Source: Zygaena filipendulae (Eukaryota > Arthropoda > Insecta > Lepidoptera > Zygaenidae). From it: 64,000 bases of DNA. The stretch's first letter is position 1; each line of letters starts with the position of its first letter. The position numbers and the translations under genes are program-made. Positions 33,552 to 44,213 of this stretch are shown here, piece after piece. The notes beneath the pieces were generated by a model that was given only the letters and a program-made list of their open reading frames with translations, did not search any database and was not told where the DNA came from. Location: positions 1 through 64,000 of the forward strand of contig CAJRBF020000011.1 of NCBI GenBank assembly GCA_907165275.2, written 5' to 3'.

Positions 33552-33951
33552 TCTATGGATTCGACCTTTAAAATAATTTAGTTGTTTATCAGATAGTGTT
33601 TGTGAGTTCACGCGATACTTTATTCTCGATGTAACATTTTTTTTTTGTTTTTTATACCACGACAAAAAAAACAATAGATGGTTACGGGTGACGAAGTATG
33701 TATGTCGAAGGGGCGATGTCGAAAGTGATGCGAAAGGCGATATGAGATTCTTAACAATTTCTTTTAGTTATTAACAATATACTTAGTAGGTAACAATGAT
33801 TCGCTCCTTCCTAACGCCGGCGACCTCGAGAGGTGGCTATAACCCGACCGCGGTCGGTATTTGCGAATAACTAAGCGACGTATATGGCACGTGAAGCCGC
33901 TTTACTTGGCCGCGTTAAGTTGCGATAGGTATTTTTATAGAATGTACTATG
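33552..33951. other. BEL 1 leader segment between piggyBac and Gypsy
   Basis: No gene. AT-rich with one GC-richer part near 33810-33910. Continues after the Gypsy element at 40388. Confidence 0.55.
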
Positions 33952-34107
33952 TGTTGTAGATTCTAATCTGTGTTGTCTGTGGTCAATTGTCTATGTCAGA
34001 TGTACAATGTCCGCTGAAAAAACTATATCGTCTCGTCACTGATCTCGCTGTCTTTATTTAAATAAATAGTAATCCATCCAGGCCAACATCATCTACAATA
34101 TAAAACA
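33952..34107 (+). repeat. 5' LTR of Gypsy element
   Basis: 156 bases, TGTTGTAGATTC...ATATAAAACA. One C/A difference from the 3' LTR (near 34026). Confidence 0.93.
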
Positions 34108-34122
34108 TGGTGTCAGAAGTGG
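34108..34122 (+). promoter_or_regulatory. Primer-binding site, Gypsy element
   Basis: TGGTGTCAGAAGTGG follows the LTR directly; it begins with TGG, the complement of a tRNA CCA end, and is like tRNA-Leu-primed insect Gypsy elements (from memory). The gag ATG (34107) starts with the last base of the LTR and runs through this site. Confidence 0.75.
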
Positions 34123-37100
34123 AGCTGTCAGAATTAACGAAAGGTATGCAAAATTCAAATATATTTTTGGCTGGAATCAAACCTCTAAATATAAAAACGT
34201 GCTCGAATGTTTTCCATCAATGGAAGTTGTGGAAACAAAGGTTTGAGATTTATTTAGAAGCTACAGATCTGATTACCAAACCAGAAAATAAAAAGATTGC
34301 AGTACTTTTAAGCCTCATAGGCGATGAATGTTTGGAAATATATAACTCATTCGATCAAGATTCCAAAATTTTAAAATTAAAAGATGTCCTCCAATTATTC
34401 GAAAATAAATTTAGTCCGACAAAAAACATAACTGTAGAAAGATACAACTTCTTCTCTCGTCATCAAAAAGAAGATGAATCTGTTGATGATTACATAACAG
34501 TATTAAATAATTTAGCATCATCATGTGAATTTGAACAATTAAAAGATTCTCTAGTAAAAGACATGTTGGTCATTGGCATTAAAGATAATGATATAAGAGA
34601 AAAGTTGTTATTGGATGAAAAATTAACATTGGAAAAAGCAATCAAAGTTTCAAAAAATTATGTAATTACTCAACAACGTTCGAGAAGCATCAATGAAAGT
34701 ACAAATGTAAAGGTCGCTCAAGAAAAAATTAATTCTATAAGGTCAACAGACAGAAGGAACAGGTCTTCAAGTCACCATCGGAGGAATAGATCAGCTTCAG
34801 AAAGTAGTCAAAGGTCGTCAAATCGTACAAACTCATTAAATCGGAATTATCATCAAAATTATCGGTCAAGAAATCAATCCTGGAATCAAAGCTTCAAAAG
34901 AACATGTACAAGGTGCAATGAGGTACATCGATTCAAGTGTCCAGCCAAAGGAGTAACGTGTAACAATTGTGGTCGATTAAATCATTTTTCAAAGTGTTGT
35001 TTCTTCAAAAATAAAAATGTAGGTACTATAAGTCAACAGGTCAATGAAAACTTCATAATTAATTCAGTAAACTGTCAACCCAACAATAATAAATGGGAAT
35101 TAAAAATTAAGCTTCATAATGATAAAATGTTAAACACCATTATAGATACAGGTGCAGACATAAATGTAATATCAAAATTTACCTTAAAAAGTCTAAAAAT
35201 ATATGTACCTATTCATAAATTAAGTAACAGGTTATATTCATTCAGTGGTAATAATATACCAACGATTGGTAGCTGTTATCTAAAATGTCAATTTCCTAAT
35301 GGTCTAACTTCTAATATTTATTTTGCAGTAGCAGATATGGTATGTCAAACTGTTATAGGCAAAAATACATGTGAAAAATTGGGCATTATTAAAAGAATTT
35401 TTTCAGTCACAAATAATTCAAAAAGTCAGATGTCAGAGTCAAAAGTGGAAGGTCAGTGTCAATGTCCAGAGTCAGTAAGTAGTATTATTAACCAATTTAA
35501 AAGTTTATTTCACGGTCTTGGATGTTTACCAAATAAAGTGCATTTAGATATTGATGAAAATGTAAAACCTGTAGTCAGTCCTGTACGTCGTATTCCTTAT
35601 TCCTTAATGTCACGTCTTAAAGAAGAATTAGATTACATGGAAAATGAGAATGTTATTCAAAAAGTAATTAAGCCTACTAAATGGGTAAGTTCCATAGTCT
35701 TGGTTGAAAAACCAAACGGAAAACTATGGTTTTGTCTAGATCCAAGAAATTTAAATGTTGCAATAAAGAGACCATATTTTCAATTTCCTACATTTGATGA
35801 TCTTAGATCCAAAATAGCTGGTTCAAGTATTTTTTCAAAATTAGACGCCAATTCTGGATTTTGGTCTATACCGTTAGATGAAGAGAGTAGTGATCTCTGT
35901 ACATTCAATACTCCATTCGGGAGATACAAATTTATGAGATTACCTTTCGGCATAAACTCTAGTAGTGAAATTTTTCATCGAACAATGATAGAAATCTTCG
36001 GAGACCTACCCGGAGTAGAGATTTTCATCGATGATTTACTGGTACATGGCGAATCACTTGAAATTCATAATCAACGTCTTAAAGCTGTATTGGAACGAGC
36101 TAGTCAGGTAAATTTAAAATTTAATCATACTAAGTGTAAATTTGCATTGTCAGAAATTTCATATGTGGGTCATATTTTCAATAAAGATGGAATAAAGCCT
36201 GATAAAAGTAAAATACAGGCAATAAAAGATATGCCAACGCCAAAAAATACAAAAGATTTGCAGCGTTTTCTTGGCATGGTCAATTATTTAGGTTCATACA
36301 TAAAGAATTTGTCGGAAGAAACTAATTTACTAAGAGATTTACTTAAAAAACAAAATGATTGGCAATGGTCTGAAATGCACAATAATCAATTCATTAGATT
36401 AAAAGATTTAATATCACAATCACCAGTTCTTACATACTTTGATCCTAAGAAACCTATTAGAATATCAGCAGATTCAAGTAAAGATGCAGTAGGAGCAGTG
36501 ATCATGCATGGTAATAACCCAATAGCATATGCATCTAAGTCATTATCTGTCTCACAGCAAAATTATGCTCAAATTGAAAAAGAATTGTTCGCAATAGTCT
36601 TTGCATGTAAAAAATTCCATCAGTATATATACGGTCAAATAGTTCATGTAGAAACGGATCACCAGCCATTGGTTACTTTATTCAAGAAACCATTATATAA
36701 TGTACCCTCTCGTCTTCAGCGTATGATGATTACCCTACAAGCGTACCAATTAATAGTGTCTTATACAAAAGGTTCTAATATGCATGTGTCTGATACATTG
36801 TCTCGAGCTCCAAGTGATAAAAGGTATGAAAAGAGTGATGATGATAGTATTTTTGATGAAATTGATCAAAATACTCGAATTCATGTCAATTTACTTACTT
36901 CAAACTTAGCTATTTCCAAAGAAAAATTAGAAAAAATCTTAAAACACACTAGTGATGATATTATTTTACAAAAATTAAAAGAGTATACGGTGAATGGATG
37001 GCCGAATAGCAAAGAACACACCGATCCAATTGTCTTACCTTATTGGCATATTAGGGATGAAATTCATTGTTTAGATAACATTCTATTCAAAAATAACTGT

Positions 37101-37621
37101 GTCATTATACCAACTTCTTTAAGGTCTGAAATATTGTCAATACTCCATGAAGGTCATTTAGGCATAGAGAGAACTAAAGCTCAAGCCCGTTGTACTGTAT
37201 TTTGGCCTAACATTAGTAAAGATATAGAAAATAAAGTAAAAATGTGTGAATCATGTGCAATTTTCATGAATAATAAAAGTAAAGAGTCATTAATATCTCA
37301 TGAGACATCACAATTTCCTTGGCAAAAAGTAGCAATAGATTTTTTTTTAATATAATAACAAAAAATATCTTATTGTTGTAGACTATTATTCAAACTTCAT
37401 AGAAACAATTTGTCTTAATAATAACACTACAAGTGATATTGTTATATTACAGTTAAAATCAATTTTTGCAAGATTTGGTATTCCATTGCAATTGGTGAGT
37501 GACAATGGTCCTCCCATGAATTCTGAAAAGTTTAAGCAATTTATGAGTGATTGGGACATAGAACATATAACGTCCAGTCCATACTTACCTAGAAGTAACG
37601 GCTTAGCCGAAGTTTCAGTAA

Positions 37622-39091
37622 TAGTACGGACCGCCAAGAGGGGATTTGTGGATTAGCTAAAGCGCGTCAGATGAACATAAGGGGGGTACCTTGCACCATG
37701 TTGAGTACCTCCACCAAATATAGGCCCTCTACACTGGTGGGTGCGTCTAGAATAACCGATCAGATTAGTAAAAAAAAATCGATAACTCGAAATACTCGAG
37801 CGCGTCAGATTAAGATATGGTGGGTTAATTACATAGTGAGAAGTATGTATATGAATAATCTGACCATTTGAACGTGACGTAAGGGAGTTAGAGGATCACA
37901 AACTTGCAAAAAAAAACGCAACTTCGACATTCTCGAGCGCAGTTGATTTATTTTTTATTTTAAAGTAAATAACTCAAGGATAGCGGGAAAAATATAATCT
38001 GCCGATTTTCATAAGCCGAAGAAACAAAAATCGTCTTCGAATCGAATGAGCAGCTGCAGTGAAACATGTACCTATTCATATCTCTGTCTTTCTTTCCCTT
38101 TTACTTTTTCTCTATCTCTCACTCTCTCGCACCGTCCTCACACTACTTTCCGTCGCCATAACGTCATCACAGTATATCACGGCGCTAAACGTGTCAAATT
38201 ATAACTTTTTTTGGTCGGTTAAAATACATATTAAAATAAGTTAAGGTAAGTATTACATCAAACTATAGGTTCACCTATAACCTTTCACTTTAATGTAATT
38301 ATATATATATATTATATAATAAAGCTCATCACAAAACAACGCGTTCATGTTATTATATGTAAAACGCTCTGGCTTGTTTGTGTTTTAAAGTTAGTTTTGT
38401 GAATAATATTTTGTGAGCTTTTACATATTTCATAGAAATATAAAGTGTGTTTTTTGTGAACAAGAAATAGCTCATAAAGTTATTAAACGTACACGTCAGA
38501 AAGAAAAAAAAATCTTAAAAATAAATCATAATTTTTGTTTCTAGCAGTCAGATTAATAATACCCCTCAAAATTATTGTCAGATTTTAAGCCAACATAACT
38601 TGGAGTGCAAGCTGAACCTTCTGTAAAATAATCTGACACGCTCGAGTATTTCAAAATTGAGATTTTTTTTTGCATTTTCAAAAATTCACTACTACCTTGC
38701 GTCACTTCTAAATTGGCAGATTTTCGAAGGGGAGCATTTTTAGGGTTCACTTAACATCCCCTTTGAATATCTGACGCGCTGGAGTAAATGTTTTTTTTTT
38801 CATTTTCTCCACTTCCGGGTGGCCACCCCCACCACGCAAATCGGCAGATGAATATATTTTCGATATCAGAGACACCTTGGAGTATCTAAACTACAATATC
38901 TGACGCGCTCGAGTATTTCCATTTTAATATTTTTTTTTTACATTTTTGAAAGCCTGTAGAAGCTAAACCCACCGGTGCATGAAAAAATATCATATGACCT
39001 TATTTTGTTTATATCTCCTAATCTTCAAAACCCAATAGGTCCCAACGACGCTCGAGTCACTCCCGAATCAGCATCGGTATCTCCCGTACTA
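37622..39091. mobile_element. Non-autonomous DNA element with multiple inverted subterminal repeats
   Basis: Ends are TAGTACGG at 37622 and CCCGTACTA at 39083-39091. TAA precedes (37619-37621) and follows (39092-39094), a 3-bp duplication that restores the integrase frame when one copy and the element are removed. Left part: copies of CTCGAGCGCGTCAGAT (near 37665, 37793, 37913). Right part: the reverse, ATCTGACGCGCTCGAG (near 38628, 38767, 38893). No transposase. The fold-back arrangement with TAA target suggests a Harbinger-related or fold-back MITE; family uncertain. Confidence 0.75.
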
Positions 39092-40231
39092 TAAGAATTG
39101 TCAAAGATATCTTTAGAAAGTGTGAGGAGTCCGGCACAGATCCATTTATTGGTTTGTTGCAACATCGCAACACTCCAAGAGGTAATTTGTGTTCTCCTGC
39201 TCAATTATTAATGTCAAGAATTTTAAGAACTAAAGTACCCAATAAGTTAACTAATTTGAAACCCAAAGTTGTAAGATTTAACCTTCATAGTCAAAATTTA
39301 ATTAAAAATAAGGAAAAAACTCAGTCATACTATAATAAAAGTTGTAAAAATTATAATTCATTTAACGTCAATGATAATGTTTATTTTAAGCTGAAACCTA
39401 CACATAAAAAGTGGTCAAAAGGTATTATTGTATCTAAATCAAAATTTCCACGTTCCTACATGATAAAAGATTTATATGGTAATGTTTATCGAAGAAATAG
39501 TCAACACATTCGTTTATCATTTAGGAAGGAGGATAATAACTATAGTAATTCTTTGTCTTCTAACTATAGTAACTTTAATTCATTGTCTCCTAGCTATAAA
39601 AAACATAAGTATGCAGATCAAGATGATTATAACTTGTCTCCAAACAAAAATCAAAGTCCTAACAGAACTGATAGATCTGTAAGTCAAAGTCCAAATAAAT
39701 GTAATGTGTCTCCATGTCAATCTCCATGTTCTGATAGAAATAATCAGCCAATTCTAAAGTCACCTGAACTAAGTTCAAATAATAATTCTAATGGTCAGAA
39801 CAAGAAAGAAATATCTGAACCAAAGTCTGATTATTACTATGTGACAAGATCAGGAAGGCAAATAAGAAAGCCAAAAACATTCAATGTAAACTTTTAATGT
39901 ACCTATAGTTTCATAATTATTATTCAAATGACAATGTTTTAACTTAATTAAATAACACAAGTATAAATTTATTCTAGATAAATGTGTATCGCAAAAATTC
40001 AATGTCTTGATAATAATGTACGTAATTCTGCACTACTATACCTACTTATTTCTTTCAGTATAATACTTATTTAATTCATTACATTGTTTTCCAATTCAAT
40101 AAATAAAGTTTTATAAATTTCAGAAAGTTCAGACTTCTGAAACTTTGTTTACAAAACTTCATAAATGTCATAATTTGTCATTAGCATAAACGTCAATGTC
40201 ATGTCACATTTGTCAATGTCGAAAAGGAGCA

Positions 40232-40387
40232 TGTTGTAGATTCTAATCTGTGTTGTCTGTGGTCAATTGTCTATGTCAGATGTACAATGTCCGCTGAAAA
40301 AAATATATCGTCTCGTCACTGATCTCGCTGTCTTTATTTAAATAAATAGTAATCCATCCAGGCCAACATCATCTACAATATAAAACA
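40232..40387 (+). repeat. 3' LTR of Gypsy element
   Basis: 156 bases, one mismatch to the 5' LTR; followed by CTATG. Confidence 0.93.
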
Positions 40388-40590
40388 CTATGTCTATCGA
40401 AACCCTTTGTTTTTAGAATATCTCGAAATACGATGTGCGACAATATTAATTACTGCTGTTAGGTATGTTGGCGATAGGTATGTAATAAGTAGGTATGCGG
40501 AAAAAATTAGTGAGAGTAATTTTAATTCAATATCACTTCTAACGGCGCTGTTTTAGCCGTTGGAAGGATCCGGCTCGAAGGACCAAAAAA
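40388..40590 (-). promoter_or_regulatory. BEL 1 leader end with primer-binding site
   Basis: Next to the 5' LTR (right). On the plus strand ATCCGGCTCGAAGGACCA (40568-40585) reads like a tRNA 3' end with CCA, so its complement is the minus-strand primer site, five bases from the LTR. I do not name the tRNA. Rest of the segment is non-coding leader. Confidence 0.65.
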
Positions 40591-41029
40591 TGTATAAGCA
40601 ACAACGAGATGTATACATTTTTGGAGATGTGGACTGTATGATTATGACTATAACGAAAAAAAGATTTAACGAAGTCCAGAGCAGACGGAAAAAGTGATAG
40701 CCGACTCACCGCTGATGTCACACTCGAAGGCGCGCCGGGCCCGACACGATGTTTACAACTCCTCAGGATTATGGTGATATCTCGATACACAGTGACGACG
40801 ATGATGAGCTTAGGTGTTTCTTATGCGAATGAATTTTACGATGCGAATGCGCGACGAGTCAGCGAGCGGCCAACACATATTATTTCTTACCCACACTGGA
40901 CTCGATATTTAATAAAAATGTAAATTTAAATCTACCTGCAATACGAGATGTACCGATTGCCAACAATAAAAAAAATGCAATACAAAAATAACTTAACCTA
41001 ATAATAAAAGGAGGCGTGCGGCTTTAACA
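40591..41029 (-). repeat. 5' LTR of BEL element 1
   Basis: 439 bases, TGTATAAGCAAC...GGCTTTAACA on the plus strand; includes the 18 bases missing from the partner LTR. Followed by GGTGT and the N-terminal half of the ATPase copy. Confidence 0.9.
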
Positions 41030-41320
41030 GGTGTAATGTTTTTTAATACACATACAAATTTCGGTAATGTAATCCGTCTTTATGCAAAAGGAGACCAATC
41101 ATCAGATTTGTTTTTCCACAGTTCGATGGGCCACAAATGATGCATCGAACCGAATTAGGTAAAAGGCTTCCATGACGTGATATAGTATTTTTGTTCTCAA
41201 CACAAACTTTATCAACATTTAACGATTGGGGCTGTTTAATGAACTTCATGATGTGCCAGTCAAGTCTATAATGTATTGTTTCATTTATTACATCAATTTT
41301 TAAGTTAAAAACCTGGGACA

Positions 41321-41573
41321 GAAAATTGTTAGTTACGTGATACAGTCATTTATTTATTTATTTATTTTATTTATTTATTCTTTATTGCACAATGTGTACA
41401 AATGGCCTTTCGGCATTCTCTACCATTCGTAGTGTATTATTGGGCATTCTGCAACCCAGAGTGAGCGCAGCGAACGGTCGGTAGCGAAGCGGACGACTGG
41501 GGGGCCAGATTCAGTTTCAAGAACTCCCGCGGCACAGAGGGCTGGTTATACGAAATGTTTTTAGTGGACTGTA
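41321..41573 (-). mobile_element. LINE 3' tail and flank
   Basis: 41344-41400 on the minus strand reads as an AATAAA-rich tail (TGTGCAATAAAGAATAAATA...) after ACATT, as at the 3' ends of several insect LINEs. No coding part attached. 41460-41573 shows nothing recognisable. Confidence 0.5.
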
Positions 41574-41809
41574 TGTTAGCGATTCATATTTTGTATAAAG
41601 TCTAGAGGAGTGATGGCCACATCACATCCCTCTTGACAGGTGACATAAAACGTCATGTGACGCGTATTTGGGGTGGAAGCCGTCAACGGTGAATGAGATC
41701 GGCATTATCGTTTGTGGAATTGGCGCGAGTGCACGCACTCGCGCATTTACTTTGTGATACAGTAAATAAAACAGTTGCTTAATGTATTAATCGAGTATCA
41801 TTTCTAACA
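41574..41809 (+). repeat. 236-bp LTR-like repeat, copy 1
   Basis: Ends TGTTAG / CTAACA are inverted repeats; contains the palindromic GCGAGTGCACGCACTCGC near 41724 and ATAAA before the end. Two mismatches to the copy at 49052. Confidence 0.85.
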
Positions 41810-43880
41810 TTTCAGAAGTGCGATAAAGAAACCAAACACCCATGGCCAGGACTAAGGCGCTCCGGTGCATCACACCAGGCGCCAGGCGCAGACCGGGTAA
41901 GCGACGGTGCTGCCCTGTGCATATTCTCAAGGTGCGGCCTGACGACGAAACATAAGACCAGAAAACCAAGTTCAATCTGGTATGTACTTACCTAGTGTCT
42001 TCGTTTAATGCTGAAAGCGAAAAGATACAGCGGTATCTACTGAATATGTGAACGCTGGATGAGTCTTTGTTTAGCATACAACACACAACATTATGCATAG
42101 TTTAATATATTGATATACATATAACGGTATTTACAGAATACGTAAAGGCTGGTTTATTTCTTCTTTTAGTTGTCATACAAAATAAGTTTCAGACATTATA
42201 TAGTTAAAATTTATACCTACCCACATAGCAGTGTTTACTGATATAAAGGTTGTAATTTTCCCTTTTCTGAAAGCCATGGTGCAAGTTTACCCACCTAGGT
42301 AGGTGTGTAAAAAAAAAAAAAAAGTAACTAATGTTTATCACGAAAGGTGTAACAACACCATGGACCAATTAATTAATTAGTTCAATTGATCCATGAACAA
42401 CACGAAAGTTAGCTGAGTTGCATAGCTTTTCTTGTCTCATAGGATCTCCTATGCAAGTTAATAGTTCCCAGCTCTGATATCAAGTTAGTTAGCATGCCTA
42501 CCTACTATTTGAATGAAGTATCTAATAATCATGCAAACAGACAAAGCTTCATTGAATCATTTAGTATAAATCTGTGGATGCAGTAATGATATTTTGATTA
42601 AAGAATTATCTAATCTTACAGTCTGGTGGGTAATAATATTGTACCTACCTGTGCTTTAGAAATAATCTCTTATGATTCTTCTTATGATAAAAGACTAATA
42701 TTAGTGACTACCTTCAAATAAAAAAAAAAATAGAACATCAATTTTGTGACCGAAGTATTCACTCATAATTTATTACAGTGCCTTTCCTAAGTTTCTTATA
42801 TGAGGGGATTGCTTCTATCTGAAGTCGAGATCTAACTTTAGCTGTGGTTAACCTTAATGAGAAAAATAAATTTGGTAATTCTTTAAACTTCAAAACTAGT
42901 CAAATTTTGAAAACGTGCAGCTACCTAAACAGCTTAGTAAAGAGTCAATCAGTAGCAAATATCGCTTAGTGACTAGGGTTGTAACACCGTAGTAGGGGCT
43001 TGAGTTTTATCCCTAGGAGATGTAGCAAGACTTTCAAAAATAGCAGTAAAAAATGAGACTAGCAAGCAAAACTAGGTAAATTCTAAAGAAAATCATCAAA
43101 GCTTTGCAAAGAGAGAAAAAAAAAGGGATTACAACAATCTCTTAGTCTTTTGAGTTTATTGAAAACTAGCAGTAGATACTCCGCGGTTTCACCCACGTTA
43201 ATTTGAGGAAAACCCTACAAAATATATTTATTTAGGGACGATAGTTTTGATGTGTATGGTTCTAAATCTAGAATAGAAGTCCGTCAAAACCATAATGAAA
43301 ATACAAATCAGAATATGCAGTTTGAAATTTATAAAAATAATTACATTAGAATACAAAATATTATAACAGTTACAATAAGTATAGGCCATAGATAAGCAAT
43401 GGTGCGTTACCTAAACTGGCGAAAGTTTGAGTAAATTGTATCTTAAAATTGTAGCACTTTTTTTTGTAGCAATTCTTTTGTGTTTAATATTTTGATGATA
43501 TTTGAACAATGTAATAAGGTAAACACATAATTGAAAAACATTCTATAACTCTCGATGAAGCGTCTTGTATCAATAACTTAATTGTGTTGGTTATCGTGGG
43601 CCAATTGTAACATAAAGTTACCTTATAACATCAGCTATCCACCTGTAACAAATGTTTGAACGTGCTTCGGTGTACCTGCCTCAAAGATTATTCGGAGCAC
43701 AAAGATTTAAAAATCATCTTCTATCAAAACGTAAGGACCATAATACATCATGCATCTGGTAGAAAGCTGTTTGACACTAACTGTGTCCGGTTTCACTTGT
43801 GCGAAACTCGTTTTGTAAAAAGATTCCTTTTCTTGACGCCCATTTAAATGGATTAAATCCCTAATGTTACTTTAAGCTAA
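41810..43880. other. AT-rich non-coding DNA
   Basis: No coding frame with sense. A 37-base imperfect palindrome (CATGGACCAATT...AATTGATCCATG) lies at 42359-42395, and homopolymer A runs at 42309-42323 and 42718-42730. Many TACCTAC/GTAGGT strings. Confidence 0.5.
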
Positions 43881-44213
43881 GCTTGATTTACCTGCGGAAA
43901 CCGCGTGGTAATCCGTTCATTAGTTTCGAAGGTTAGCGTGAACGGACACTCAGATTCTACTCTTTTATTGTGTTGCCTTTATGTTGCTTCAAGCTGAGCT
44001 TGATTTACCAGTGAAGACCGCATGGTAAGCCGTTCATTAGTTTCGAAGATTAACGTGAACGAACACGTAGATTCTACTCTTTTATTGTGTTGCCTTTATG
44101 TTGCTTCAAGCTAAGCTTGATTTACCTGCGAAAACCGCATGTTAATCCGTTCATTAGTTTCGAAGATTAGCATGTACGGACACGCAGATTCTAATCTAGA
44201 TAATAATTAGATT
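43881..44213. repeat. Three tandem 117-bp units
   Basis: Units begin at 43881, 43998 and 44115 with GCTTGATTTACC, share CCGTTCATTAGTTTCGAAG and end with CTTTTATTGTGTTGCC; the third is cut short. Copies differ at roughly one base in ten. No coding sense. Confidence 0.85.

Larger units (their letters stand above)
34107..39897 (+). pseudogene. Gypsy gag-pol polyprotein, frameshifted and split
   Basis: 1082 open codons (34107-37355). These hold gag, Arg/Ser-rich linker, zinc knuckles (CTRCNEVHRFKC, CNNCGRLNHFSKCC), protease IIDTGADINVIS, reverse transcriptase (FSKLDANSGFWSI; IFIDDLLVHG), RNase H (ISADSSKDAVGAV; YAQIEKELFAIV) and integrase zinc finger (GHLGIERTKAQARC...CESC). A surplus T in an eight-T run at 37341-37348 ends this frame. 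The integrase core follows in the next frame (VVDYYSN, LVSDNGP, NGLAEVSV). A DNA element interrupts it at 37622-39091. The C-terminal part is open at 39095-39897, ending in Ser/Asn-rich repeats (SPNKNQSPN). All enzymes except the break points look sound. Confidence 0.92.
33952..40387 (+). mobile_element. Ty3/Gypsy LTR retrotransposon (6.4 kb incl. nested element)
   Basis: LTRs of 156 bases at 33952-34107 and 40232-40387, differing at a single position, and target duplication CTATG (33947-33951, 40388-40392). The gag-pol gene starts at the primer site. It contains a 1470-base DNA element in the integrase. Inserted in the BEL leader in the opposite orientation to BEL. Confidence 0.94.
22936..41029 (-). 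mobile_element. BEL/Pao LTR retrotransposon 1 with nested insertions (18 kb span)
   Basis: Own sequence: 22936-about 28010, 33552-33951 and 40388-41029. The rest is later insertions in its leader. LTRs of 421 and 439 bases lie at the ends, with the target duplication GGTGT at 22931-22935 and 41030-41034. The element reads on the minus strand: 5' LTR at right, gag-pol at 27944-23393, polypurine tract (GGTGGGCGGTAA on the minus strand, 23357-23368), 3' LTR at left. Leader insertions are an anonymous repeat, a piggyBac and a Gypsy. Confidence 0.9.
22464..41249 (-). pseudogene. Second copy of the packaging ATPase, split by an 18-kb insertion
   Basis: The N-terminal piece, 41035-41249, has MKFIKQPQSLNVDKVC and Walker A GPSNCGKT. 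The C-terminal piece, 22464-22935, has VIVFDDVACE and QTYSKIPKQLVRDNAN. They meet exactly at a BEL/Pao insertion (22936-41029) flanked by GGTGT on both sides. Both pieces are open and close to the intact copy at 10253-10939. Without the insertion the gene would have been nearly intact, so the BEL arrived while this copy was still in good order. Confidence 0.9.

Noticed and set aside
40539..40790. 83-codon minus-strand frame, also partly at 22464-23117
   Set aside because: Lies in the BEL LTR; the longer frame at 22464-23117 is ATPase sequence running by chance into the LTR.
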